From Sipunculus nudus (taxonomy: Eukaryota; Annelida; Sipuncula; Golfingiida; Sipunculidae), in NCBI GenBank assembly GCA_026874595.1, contig CM049316.1:9228839-9292838 (forward strand): DNA of 64,000 nucleotides, given 5' to 3'. Numbering within the stretch: position 1 is the first letter of the stretch; each line of letters opens with the position of its first letter. Positions 12,801 to 21,124 of the stretch are shown here, piece after piece. The notes below the pieces were generated by a model, which was not told where the DNA came from, did no database searches, and was given only the letters and a program-made list of their open reading frames with translations. Made by a program: the position numbers and the translations under genes.

Positions 12801-15136
12801 TTAAGATATGGTCAATATTATGCACTGTTGCTGTGCTCTTGTTAAGATATGGTCAATATTATGCACTGTTGCTGTGCTCTTGTTAAGATATGGTCAATAT
12901 CATGCACTGTTGCTGTGCTCTTGTTAAGATATGGTCAGTATTATGCACTGTTGCTGTCCTCTTGTTAAGATATGGTCAATCTGGTGATGAACTCTACAAC
13001 ACATTTTTTTCTGTTATATTATTTCTTGCTTTTGGCCATGATTATTAATAATGTTTTTCTTATGACAATTTTAGGTTGAGGTATTCTACATGCATAGAAA
13101 GAAACAATCACATTTGTTAGTTACTCTATGATTGGAGTTTATTATTTTCAAGCAGAATTTATATTGTATCCTGGGAGTTACTGGCTCTTATGATAAGAGC
13201 TTTAGTCTGTGACACACCCTTTCTCTTTTAGCTTTAGTTCATGAAGCATGGGCCATTACAGGTGATTTATAGAGTTGAGTTTTGTTGAGCTTTCTGCTGT
13301 CATCAACTGAGAGGCTGTTATCTGCTGGAATGTTAGCCCAGTACTACCTAAAGCTACATAGGTGTTACGATCAATTGAAGGGAATTACATAGTAAAATAC
13401 AGATGCCTTCGATTTTGCAAGACTTTCAAATCATGCCATGTTACCATGGTTACATTACCTGAGGTGACTAGCTATCCCGTTGTAGGTATGGAGGGAGAGG
13501 TGGGAGAGCTGTACGTGAAGGGACCAAACATGTTCAAGGAATACTGGAGAAAACCGGAGGAAACTGCTGCCACGTTTACTAAAGATGGCTGGTTCAAAAC
13601 AGGTACAAAATGTCCCTCCATAGCAGCAGATCTGCACTTATATTTGTTCTGGACATAAGGAGGTTACATATTTATCATGTTTGACATGGGATCAGTTCTA
13701 ATATGTTGAATGTCTAAACTCCATTTTGACAGATTTATGTTTTTATCATCCCTAGTGCTAGGCAAATGGTAACTTGTTATGCAATTGTTATTGGTCAAAA
13801 GATTAATTCAAAAACTGCTCTGTTTGAGCTCATGCTTCAAAATTTCCAAGCCAGGGTATCCACTTTGGATTGGTACCAAGTGCTGAAAAAGGATGTGTTT
13901 GATGGAGCACAAAGGAGCCGTGTTAGTGCAGTGTACAAGTCTATATTATCCTAAATAAAAGTTTGTGAAAAGGGGGAGGGTAATCTGTATGGAATGAATG
14001 CAATGGAGACACATGATTGTTTCACATCAAGCATGAATCATGGCTAGGTCTCTTTACCTCTTCTTCTTTCAGTGTGTTCTAACATAATTTTTTTTTTATG
14101 TTTTTTATATGTCCTTGTAAATCATTGAAATTTTAATGAAAATATATTTTGTGGATGACCAGATGAGAGGAGCTTATTTTGTCTGGTATGATCAACACCA
14201 GCATTTATGATAAGATATTTATATGTATATAAATTTTATCTGCTGTATTTGTAAGTCTTACTCAAATGCCTTGCAAGCTGAGTGACACGAGCCTGTTTGA
14301 CATGAAGGATAATTTGTGGATATCCCATAACTCAAAGACAATCATTGGAAAGTTTTGTTTAGATTTTTTACTTAAAATCTCCAACTGGCACACTGTATTC
14401 CACAGTTGAAATGAGTTCAATAACATGTGACAAGGTGTTTCTTTTCACAAAATGTGAATAGTTTACTATTTTCCATGGATAAATTCTGATGATTAAAGAC
14501 TTCTAGGGGCGAGCTTTGGAGTTCTCATACTAAGGGACTGTTATAATACTGACTTAAGTCATAATTTCAGTCATCAGGAATGTGGTTACTATGATGACAT
14601 CACAAGCAGAACAGACAAGTGCTCTGTCTTAAAGTCTAAAATAGTTTCATTAAAGAAAGAAAAATACCCCTGGATATGCAGGTGGCTACTTTACCTTGTA
14701 AAGCTTTAACCCATCACAGATTATTTTCAGTGTGTATCACAATATATTTTCAGGTGATACAGCTTGTTACAAGGACGGGGCATACAAGATTCTTGGCAGA
14801 ACATCAGTGGACATCATCAAGAGTGGTGGCTACAAAATAAGTGCCCTCGACATAGAGCGCCATCTGTTATCACATGAAGACATCACTGATGTGGCAGTGG
14901 TTGGTTTACCTGATATGACTTGGGGCCAAAAGGTGGCAGCAGTGGTCGTCCTCCAGGCGGGGAAAACTTTAGACTTACCAGAACTGAAGAATTGGGCAGA
15001 AAACAAATTGCCAAGTTACCAAGTGCCCTCTGTGGTGAAGGTGCTTGCTGACATGCCAAGAAATACCATGGGTAAAGTCAATAAGAAAGAGCTAGTCAAA
15101 ACAGTATTTCCTAAAGAAATGAAAGGCTTCTCATGA
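708..15136 (+). CDS. ACSF3: ACSF3, malonyl-CoA/methylmalonyl-CoA synthetase, mitochondrial; C-terminal part (4 exons)
   Basis: Spliced coding region 708-853, 1270-1389, 13486-13602 and 14754-15136, giving 254 residues plus a stop; the human protein is about 576 residues, so the N-terminal half lies left of the window. Family role: ANL-superfamily acyl-adenylate ligase of the mitochondrial matrix that makes malonyl-CoA (and methylmalonyl-CoA) from the free acid, CoA and ATP, feeding mitochondrial fatty-acid synthesis and clearing malonate. What is seen: the adenylate-forming motif YGMTE after GHTLLER; GWFKTGD, split over the last intron; the hinge-type [26 protein letters not shown]; and C-terminal [11 protein letters not shown] with the expected catalytic Lys at 15074-15076. 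Between exons 708-853 and 14754-15136 all three introns are phase 1 with GT-AG ends. The middle intron is 12 kb and repeat-filled. ACSF3 was chosen over other ACS families because [10 protein letters not shown] and the RTSVDIIK block closely match my memory of the vertebrate protein. Confidence 0.95.
1270..1389 (+). CDS. ACSF3: ACSF3 exon, linker region
   Basis: Acceptor ttacag at 1264-1269; donor gtaagt at 1390-1395. It begins by completing the Gly codon and reads [12 protein letters not shown], matching the family pattern GSVGxPxPGVxV. The rest (a variable loop ending in KETPG) is poorly conserved in the family. The reading frame continues into the next accepted exon 12 kb downstream, phase 1 to phase 1. 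Confidence 0.92.
1511..1530 (+). repeat. Terminal scrap of the repeat whose longer copy begins at about 8880
   Basis: The 15-base string AGCTCAGCTGACTATA, preceded by a run of T, is seen here and again at about 8878-8893, where it starts a longer repeat. Here the similarity stops abruptly and the GC-rich DIRS remnant follows within about 20 bp. This suggests an insertion or deletion junction between two mobile sequences. Confidence 0.5.
2037..2580 (+). pseudogene. Degraded DIRS reverse transcriptase
   Basis: Reading across frames shows a pattern typical of DIRS reverse transcriptases: WRPIIAL; PPFRM; DWAFKIALPDA-FHVSI, corresponding to the first catalytic-Asp block DLxDAYFHVPI; then LPYLDAGL, corresponding to the YLDD-type box. 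The segments sit in at least two frames, and the second Asp of the catalytic box reads Ala, so activity is not expected. The identification rests on motif order and on the better-preserved RNase H that follows. Confidence 0.7.
2830..3205 (+). pseudogene. DIRS RNase H domain with an in-frame stop
   Basis: One frame reads [14 protein letters not shown] (first catalytic Asp), then [10 protein letters not shown] (catalytic Glu), then [14 protein letters not shown] (third Asp), then a TAG at 3058-3060, then GGTRSHSL and [13 protein letters not shown]. In related elements the motif at the stop is YINKQGG, so the TAG is most simply a C-to-T change in a Gln codon. All three acidic residues are still present, and the frame continues beyond the stop to the NVLADALS motif that usually ends this domain. 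Confidence 0.85.
3600..4762 (+). pseudogene. Broken DIRS tyrosine recombinase
   Basis: The N-terminal core-binding part ([19 protein letters not shown]) is in one frame. Near 3800 it shifts to a second frame that reads [25 protein letters not shown] and [19 protein letters not shown], which has the first catalytic Arg. A TAG at 4190-4192 interrupts it. The later block [22 protein letters not shown] (HxxR) and FTRFYL (catalytic Tyr) resumes from about 4390. So R, HxxR and Y are all still recognisable, but at least one frameshift and one or more stops separate them. The order matches DIRS/Ngaro recombinases. Confidence 0.8.
4840..5149. repeat. 67-bp perfect inverted repeat at the DIRS 3' end (candidate internal complementary region and right terminal repeat)
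   Basis: Bases 4840-4906 are the exact reverse complement of 5083-5149, including a C run in one arm and a G run in the other, with a 176-bp spacer (4907-5082). A shorter imperfect inverted copy of the outer 20 bp (taatacagaaacagctcac) also sits at 4800-4820, facing 4887-4906. In DIRS elements an internal complementary region pairs with the ends to rebuild them during circle replication; the arrangement here fits that, with the right terminal repeat as the outer arm. It could instead be an unrelated foldback element inserted next to the retrotransposon. Confidence 0.7.
5150..5805. other. AT-rich intron segment
   Basis: Intron between the DIRS remnant and the next repeat. It is very AT-rich with homopolymer runs. 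I see no gene or structured element in it. Confidence 0.6.
5806..6210 (+). repeat. Dispersed repeat family R, fullest copy
   Basis: Begins near GCCGAGCACCATGACTCATG and contains the shared strings CCTAGAATCTTGTAACTTGA, ACCTGAAATTAGGTCTCTGT, CAAAAGCTCCAGTATCTGAA and TCAGTTCCTGCAGAATGGTG. Related copies lie at about 6937-7108, 8575-8880 and 11450-11605. No coding capacity is visible. The family class is unknown to me. Confidence 0.7.
6660..6936. other. Intron segment with a short direct repeat
   Basis: Two imperfect copies of a unit with AGTCCCTTGCCAGGGACAAA (about 6748 and 6789) lie here, the second followed by an A run and TTGAT. The rest is unassigned intron DNA. Confidence 0.45.
6847..6862 (+). 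promoter_or_regulatory. CTCF-like motif (weak)
   Basis: The string ACAGTAGGGGGCGAT resembles the bilaterian CTCF core CCASYAGRKGGCRS but departs from it at both edges. It lies inside repeat-rich intron DNA, so binding is only a possibility. Confidence 0.25.
6937..7108 (+). repeat. Repeat family R, copy interrupted by the Helitron-like element
   Basis: It shares CCTAGAATCTTGACATCC, ACCTGAAATTAGGTCTCTGT and CTCCAAGCTATGGGGCT with the other copies and stops at AGAATAATTGTA, exactly where the 7109-8574 element begins. Sequence resembling the next part of the family (a TTGATA-AAAGC string) follows on the far side of that element. Confidence 0.65.
7109..8574 (+). mobile_element. Helitron-like non-autonomous element with internal minisatellite
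   Basis: The left end starts TCCGCC after an A and is followed at once by an imperfect palindrome (GTATCCGCCAAAAC with GTTTTGCGGATAC, 7106-7135). The right end has a short stem GTAGTCG-CTTGT-CGACTAC at about 8546-8564, then ten bases, then CTAG followed by T. Helitrons typically begin TC, end in a hairpin plus CTRR, and insert between A and T without target duplication; all four marks are present. A copy of GGCGGATAC near 8534 mirrors the left end. There is no Rep/helicase coding sequence. The interior is made of ~280-bp tandem units. It sits inside a copy of repeat family R. Confidence 0.6.
7335..8480 (+). repeat. About four tandem ~280-bp units, each two ~140-bp related halves
   Basis: The marker CTGGTGGCGCCACCTGC recurs at about 7434, 7716, 7991 and 8270 (spacing 275-282). 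A second marker, GACAGGTGGCGCCACCT, recurs between them at about 7583, 7862 and 8142. Shared text includes TTGACCGATCAGGAAAA, CATCTGTTCGTCTGCC and AAAATCACTCATATCTC. The copies have diverged by substitutions and small indels, more so in the last units. Confidence 0.85.
8575..8880 (+). repeat. Repeat family R, third copy
   Basis: It contains CCTAGAATCTTCTAATTTGA, CTCCAAGCTATGGGGCT, CAAAAGCTCCAGTATCTGAA and TCAGTTCCTGCAGACTGGTG in the same order as the copy at 5806-6210. It ends at a TTTTTAGCTCAGC junction, where another repeat begins. Confidence 0.7.
8880..10190 (+). repeat. Tandemly duplicated ~650-bp AT-rich repeat
   Basis: After a leader with a GTCCGTCCGTCC microsatellite (about 8920-8960), a unit beginning near AAATTCGGCATAATGTTAGATG (about 9003) is repeated from about 9685 (AAATTCGGCATACAGCTAGA). 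Both copies hold ACTGCCTAATATCAAAACCACT and GCCCAACTTTGACCATGGCA at matching distances. The copies are clearly diverged, so the duplication is old. There is no coding capacity. Confidence 0.8.
10191..11449. other. AT-rich intron segment with palindromic strings
   Basis: No gene is seen. Near 10,950 there is a 16-bp palindrome, TTGTATTTAAATACAA, in a stretch full of GAATAC/GTATTC-type strings running to about 11,095. This resembles decayed terminal-inverted-repeat elements but has no defined ends. Confidence 0.4.
11450..11805 (+). repeat. Repeat family R, fourth copy or relative
   Basis: It starts at CAGCTGAGCGTCGTGACCCA and ends near 11762-11795 with a related string, GGCTGAGCGTCATGACCC, so two copies of the family start-like sequence bound it. 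Inside are CTAGAATCTTCTAACTTGAC and AACCTGAAATTAGGTCACTG. The middle part (about 11610-11760) is not shared with the other copies. Confidence 0.6.
12080..12410 (+). mobile_element. tRNA-derived SINE
   Basis: Pol III promoter elements are visible: an A-box-like GTGGCATAATGGATAGG at about 12090 and a B-box-like GGGTTCGTGTCC at about 12132, about 42 bp apart as in tRNA genes. The sequence between and around them does not fold into a proper acceptor stem, so it is a tRNA-derived element, not a tRNA. A roughly 250-bp body unrelated to tRNA follows. The boundaries are approximate. Confidence 0.7.
12531..12980 (+). repeat. 41-bp minisatellite, 11 copies
   Basis: Units begin ATGCACTGTTGCTGTGCTC at 12531, 12572, 12613, 12656, 12697, 12738, 12779, 12820, 12861, 12902 and 12943. 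The period is 41 bp except for one 43-bp unit with a small change (CCTGTTATTAG). The copies are almost identical, so the array is young or homogenised. Because 41 is not a multiple of 3, the open frame through part of it is incidental. Confidence 0.95.
13486..13602 (+). CDS. ACSF3: ACSF3 exon with GELYVKGPN and GWFKTGD start
   Basis: Acceptor tgtag at 13481-13485; donor gtacaa at 13603. It reads [24 protein letters not shown] and DGWFKTG, the typical ANL-family block before the ATP-ribose-binding Asp. The codon for that Gly is split, and the Asp itself is the first full codon of the next exon. The donor is weaker than the others in the gene (GTACAA). Confidence 0.93.
13603..14753. other. Last ACSF3 intron
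   Basis: Intron between the exons ending at 13602 and starting at 14754. No nested gene or clear repeat is seen. Confidence 0.7.
14754..15136 (+). CDS. ACSF3: ACSF3 terminal coding exon
   Basis: Acceptor ttttcag at 14747-14753; stop TGA at 15134-15136. It encodes the small C-terminal domain that rotates between the adenylation and thioesterification steps: [19 protein letters not shown], then the A8 hinge [12 protein letters not shown], then [16 protein letters not shown], and the A10 segment [13 protein letters not shown] with the catalytic Lys. The length (127 residues plus the split Gly) is normal for the family. Confidence 0.95.
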
Positions 15137-15385
15137 TGAACAGTTTTATATATTTGGTCTGATGGACAGTACAGTGTTTACTCATTGGGGTACCTACTAC
15201 CTAGGCAAATCTTGTTTATTGTTTATGGTAGCATGTCTTTTCCTTTTCAGCGCCATCTTGTGATCATGAAAGGAAACAAAGTAACTCTCAGAGAAATGAT
15301 TATCTCCTAATAACACATGGATGAATTTAAAAGATCTATGCTTGTAATAATGTGGCAATAAAGGTATCATTCAAATGCGAGATTT
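15137..15385 (+). terminator. ACSF3 3'UTR with AATAAA signal
   Basis: After the stop codon the sequence turns AT-rich and has an AATAAA hexamer at 15357-15362, about 220 bp from the stop; a GT-rich stretch (ttttggttg) follows at about 15386. This is the only good hexamer before the downstream repeats, so a short 3'UTR ending near 15,380 is inferred. Confidence 0.6.
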
Positions 15386-15565
15386 TTGGTTGCAGGAAAA
15401 ATTTTAACAAAGAATTGTTTCAAACTTGAACACATGATGGCGCTAACAAGCAAAAGTGACTTATCATACACAAGACTGATATTTCATAATACTCCATTAG
15501 CATCCATTTATTAAGCTTTTACAATAAAAACTAGAAAACATGAAGAGATATAGTTGAAAAATGAA

Positions 15566-15670
15566 TCATCCTGATAAGAGAGCTCTCATTTACTTTGATA
15601 AATTTGTTATAATTGTGTTAATAAACATATGCTCAGGCAGACAGATGTGATTTTATGTTAGGAAAATTGT
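15566..15670 (+). repeat. Leader sequence of the first 50-bp array
   Basis: About 105 bp, from a CATCCTGA-AAGAGAGCTCTCA string to TTTTATGTTAGGAAAATTG. It is repeated with modest divergence at 16501-16610 in front of the second array. Confidence 0.85.
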
Positions 15671-16495
15671 TTACACTATCAGTTACACCATGGGTGTACC
15701 ATTATTACAGGTAATGCATTATACACTATCAGTTACACCATGAGTGCATAATTATTACAGGTAATACGTTATGCACTATCAGTTACACCATGAGTGCATA
15801 ATTATTACAGGTAGTGCATTATGCACTATCAGTTACACCATGAGTATAAAATTATTACAGGTAATTCATTATGCACTATTAGTTACACCATGGGTGTATT
15901 ATTATTACAGGTAATGCATTATGCACTATCAGTTACACCATGAGTGCATAATTATTACAGGTAGTGCATTATGCACTATCAGTTACACCATGAGTGTATA
16001 ATTATTACAGGTAATGCATTATGCACTATCAGTTACACCATGGGTGTACCATTATTACAGGTAATGCATTATGCACTTTCAGTTACACCATGAGTGCATA
16101 ATTATTACAGGTAATACATTATGCACTATCAGTTACACCATGAGTGCATAATTATTACAGATAATGCATTATGCACTATCAGTTACACCATGAGTGTATA
16201 ATTATTACAGGTAATTCATTATGCACTATCAGTGACACCATGAGTGCATAATTATTACAGTTAATGCATTATGCACTATCAGTTACACCATGAGTGTATA
16301 ATTATTACAGGTAATTCATTATGCACTATTAGTTACACCATGGGTGTATCATTGTTACAGGTAATGCATTATGCACTATCAGTTACACCATGAGTGCATA
16401 ATTATCACAGGTAATGCATTATGCACTATCAGTTACACAATGAGTGCATAATTATTACAGGTAATGCATTATGCACTATCAGTTACACCATGAGT
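15671..16495 (+). repeat. 50-bp minisatellite array 1, 16 full copies plus a partial
   Basis: Units start every 50 bases from 15671 to 16471 with no insertion or deletion. The consensus is ATGCACTATCAGTTACACCA, then TGAGTGTATA or TGGGTGTATC, then ATTATTACAG, then GTAATGCATT. Differences are substitutions, concentrated in the third block. The array ends inside a 17th copy. It lies just past the ACSF3 poly(A) signal. Confidence 0.97.
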
Positions 16496-16500
16496 TACAC

Positions 16501-16610
16501 TCATCCTGACAAAAGAGCTCTCAATGATTGTGTTTGATAAAATTTGTTATAATTATGTTCATAAACAGATGCTCAGGAAGACAGATGTGATTTTATGTTA
16601 GGAAAATTGC
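16501..16610 (+). repeat. Leader sequence of the second 50-bp array
   Basis: A second copy of the 15566-15670 sequence: shared strings are AGAGCTCTCA, AATTTGTTATAATT and CAGATGTGATTTTATGTTAG. It separates the two arrays, showing that leader and array were duplicated together or that the array expanded on both sides. Confidence 0.85.
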
Positions 16611-17065
16611 TTGCACTATCAGTTACACCATGGGTGTATCATTATTACAGGTAAAGCATTATGCACTATCAGTTACACCATGAGTGCATAATTATTACAG
16701 GTAATGCATAATACACTATCAGTTACACCATGAGTGTATAATTATTACAGGTTATATGTTATGCACTATCAGTCATAGCATGAGTGTATAATTATTGTAG
16801 GTAATGCATTATGCACTATCAGTTACACCATGGGTGTATAATTATTACAGGTAATGCATTTTGCACTATCAGTTATACCATGGGTGTATAACTATTACAG
16901 GTAATGCATTATGCACTATCAGTTACACCATGAGTGTTTAATAATTACAGGTAATGCATTATGCACTATCAGTTACACAATGAGTGTATAATTATTACAG
17001 GTAATTCATTATGCACTATCAGTTACACCATGGGTGTATAATTATTACAGGTAATGCATTATGCA
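16611..17065 (+). repeat. 50-bp minisatellite array 2, 9 copies
   Basis: Units of the same 50-bp consensus start at 16611 and every 50 bases to 17011, again without indels, and the array stops five bases into a tenth copy (ATGCA). The last unit before the end is a close match to the consensus. Confidence 0.96.
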
Positions 17066-20000
17066 GTAACTTGTACATGTGTATTTTGATCAAAGATGGA
17101 GATAGCATTGTCTGTGATATGATTTCTTTTGCTGGTTTTTCATCATATCAGGGATGAGGGTGTAATACAATAATTGTTCCATATGAGATATGATATGTTT
17201 TTTTTTATTTAACATACATTGATGTTATAATATTATTGAATTTTTATATGTTAGTTTGACGCAGTAAGCCGCCGTGTCTGAGACAGGGACTTGAATCATC
17301 AAATTTGACTTTGAAATCAACTGCATCACCAGGGTATAAACTTGAGGATTTAAGGATCCCACAACTAGTAACTGCAGTAACTATGACTAAGCTATTTACC
17401 TGAGTAAGGAGGCAGTAACTATGACTGTGGATGTATCATTTACAGAGCCAACAGGGTAATCAGAAGGCAAAAAAGGTCAAGGTGAATCAATTATCTTTAT
17501 ATAAAACAAACCAGAATGGCTTGTTATGCTATTATATTTGGGACTTAGTAATGCTTACCTAGAAATCTGTGTGCATATTTAAGCCTGAATAATGGTATTT
17601 CATGAGGGAACATTGATTAAAAAGTCTTTATTTATTGATGCTTTTGCACATGAAGACTTGGTACAGGGTAGGATTAATCACACACACATGGTCATCATCA
17701 AGACCGATGTGTACATTCTTAAACAGGAACCAACTTAAACTGCAATAGATTCTGTTGAGGAAAGACTCTGATTGAACAACATATTTTGACAGTAAAAAGA
17801 TCCAGATCTGTGATTGAGGGTATTGTACAATTGTGGTGTGTGTAGCTTCATCAGGCTGCTCTGGTATATATTTCATGAATCATGGACAAGGCAATTGAAC
17901 CAGTCAAATGGCTGGTGTACACTTGCCCTACACAGCTGCATGAGACATCTGTTGCTATTTTTAGATCAAAAGTTTGCACTGTCAGAAGGGCATTGGGAAT
18001 CTGACCAATCAACCCTTGTAAACCTATCCTATTTCTAGGAATTGTTTTTCTTGAGACAGGGTATGAAAAGTGTATCGTATACATTTGGTTTTTTTTCACA
18101 CCTAATTGGCATTGATGATTGCAACCTGAACAAATGCAGGATTGGTTGTTGTTCATGAAATAGAAGTCAGAGTGACTCAAAGAAGCAAGTTCTCTGATAG
18201 CAGTGGCCAGAGCCTTGATAGTAGGAAGATGTGCAGGGTATATATTTACAGTTTTTAATGTAATTTTCATGTGCATGTATTCTTTGGAATTTTATTACCT
18301 GTTCCAAAAATGTTTTAAAGTTCTAACTATTTATAGTCATTGTTTCATAGTGTATGCCATTTTAAAGTAAATAAGAGACCATTCACCAGACTTATCAAAT
18401 GTAAACATTAGCTATTAGCATTGAAATACTTCACACATTCTTGACATAAGAGTAATTGCCTTCAAGTAATGATTGTACTCACTGGAATTCTCCTGAACTA
18501 TCCTTAGTGCATTTTTTGCTTGGATGGGCTTGTAACAGCATGCATGTGCTATACTATAGTAATTAAAATTCATGCAACAAAATACTGAATATAAACTATG
18601 ATCAATAAATTTGTTTACTATATATTACACTTGTTTTTTAAGACTTGCTGCATCAGGTCTGAGTGTTTCCTTGAATGTTTCTTAATAGTTATCCATTAAT
18701 TAAGGTAACTTAAGGCTTCCCCATTTGTGACACCTCACAGCATTATAGTTTTACATGTACATACATCAGGATACTAATCACATGACTCCTGCAAATCACA
18801 TGACCTCCCAGGGTAACCTCCAAAAACATGCAGAATACTGTTATTTGCATATTGAAATTCTGTCAATTAACAGCACATGCATGTCCTACTGTCTACCCTG
18901 ATAATTCAAATAGGTATTGGTGAAAATATGACAGAGCATTGTCCTGAGTTTCAATTTTTTTTCAGTGAAAGAGGATACATAATTTGAGGGTCTGTTGCAT
19001 GATCCTGACCTTGTGGCCTTTCATTTCATTATAGTTGGGCCCTACCAGACTAATTTTTAGGAGACTAGAAATTGCTTAATTACAAGTTTATGCAGTTTCT
19101 AAAATATACCCTGATATTTCTTAATTTTTTAAAAGAATTTTTATAAATGTCACTAGTGGCATCGTAATTATTTTAGTAGTGTTGCATATGAACACCAGGT
19201 GTCAGCACCACCTATGAGCAATCCAAATGGCATGCAAATGATCCCATTCTTTGCAAAGTATTTGTACCTGCAGCACACCTGTAACACACATGCCCACACA
19301 GGAATACAGTGTGTACTTATGAAAAAGTACAGTTTAACAAGATTTTCTGATGGAGGAGCAGTTTGTTCTTTATTTTTTAAACTCTATAATATTAAAGGGC
19401 ACATCTCAGCATGCCTTTAAAAATGTGATTGAACTCTAACAATGATGAAACGACCTGGTGTGTGTGTATATATTGATATGTGGTTTATTATGTAATGGAC
19501 ATGTTGGAACTTTAGTCAGAAGTAGAACTGATCAGTATTTGTTGTTTCATTTAATTTCTTGTAATATTGCAATATTTATGGAGCTACCTGCAGATAATTG
19601 CTTAGTTCCCAACTGTAAGATCGTAAGCACTGCAACTTCTGCAAGAGTGCATTTATAATATGCCCATCATTAATCTTTTAGACCTTCAGTAAATGGATGT
19701 CAGATTTTGATATAACTGACACTCTTTCTCATGTTCTCTCATAATTTTGATGGTTCTTTTCAATAATATTGGAGTATATAATATTAACCATATCAATCAC
19801 ACCACACAGTACGACCTCATTAAATTTGCATAGACTTGCCAAGAATTCTACAAAGGCAATTACTATAGTTGCAAATCTTTATAACAAGTTTCTTGAAAAT
19901 CTGTCAAATTTGTGGCAAGTTACTGTGACATTACCAAAGGTTAACAGATGGACCTACAGATGAGATACAAAACCTTAGGACAGTTGTATTAATATTAAAA

Positions 20001-21120
20001 CTGTACATAAGAAACTGAATGCTATCAAAAAGTGATGTTTTGACTCTCTTGGTCAGTATACACTATACAATTGGTAAGTCAGGAAACAGAAACCTTCACT
20101 TGCAGTTTGCGGATTCAGAGAAAGGGGGGGGGGGGGGGGGGAGGGGGCATGCAAACGAGCAAAATAGTGAGAAAACCTTAAAAAAGCTCTGTAAGGCCTA
20201 ACCAGGGGATTCTAAGGCTTGAAAATTGGTTCGAAACCATCTAAGGTTATGGCAGCTGAAATGGTAGGTGGCTAGACCTAACCCACCCCCATGTGACATG
20301 TATTTGTCTTATGCATAAAACCAACTGTTGGATTACAATAATTGCAATTCCATGGTGGCACCTGTCACAGGAAGCCTTCCAGTCATTCAGTTCAGGAACT
20401 GTTATTTACCTTGGGCTTTACTGGACAAAACATTACTCAGCTTACTTACAACTCAACTTTATCCAGCAACTTTGTTTTGCGCTTGGTTATGTCATGCAAA
20501 GGGTCAGAGGTCAGATCGTTGCTCTGCACCTTTGTTTTAACTTCTTATCCTTAAAACACAGAGTTTGCAGTGTTTGGGTTTATCTGTATACTGAGTCTAT
20601 AAAAATTTCTTGGTTGTGATGGAGTAGGTTTCCAGCTTACTTCCTGGGAACCCTGAAGACTACTTTAATATTCTGACAAGGGCCCTTTGTCAGGTGTAAT
20701 ATTAATATAAATTACCATAGAGGAAGTTTTGATAAATTGGTGTTGATGATTTTATTAAACCTAAAAACAGAGCAGCCATAGCAATTGTACAAGGACATCA
20801 ATAAATCAAGCCAAGGAAAGGGTTCAGTTGCACCAAACGAGCCTTGAAATACCTTGATAAACACATCATCTGTGTACCAATACAATCCATGTATTAAAGC
20901 AATACTTAGAAACCTAGACATGGTAAGTTTCAGGTACTGACCAACAGTCGGTGAAAGAGAAACCTGTCACCAGTGTGGTCCCTTTAATATGATGAAGACT
21001 AACAGACAAATGAGGACACAGATAACAAGGAGTGCATGCAATTAATGAATGGAGAACTCCACATAATTAACGAGTGATATGGTGAATATTCTGTTACAAC
21101 TGGCCTACACAGAAACAAGA
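17066..21120. other. Intergenic DNA between the ACSF3 and TENT4 3' ends
   Basis: No convincing exon is seen on either strand. A run of 18 G occurs at 20124-20141. Open frames here are short and lack recognisable domains. Confidence 0.6.
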
Positions 21121-21124
21121 ACAC

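Noticed and set aside
15671-17065. Regular 50-bp repeats resembling a CRISPR array
   Set aside because: The whole 50-bp unit is repeated, with no unique spacers between constant repeats, and the context is an animal gene. It is a minisatellite.
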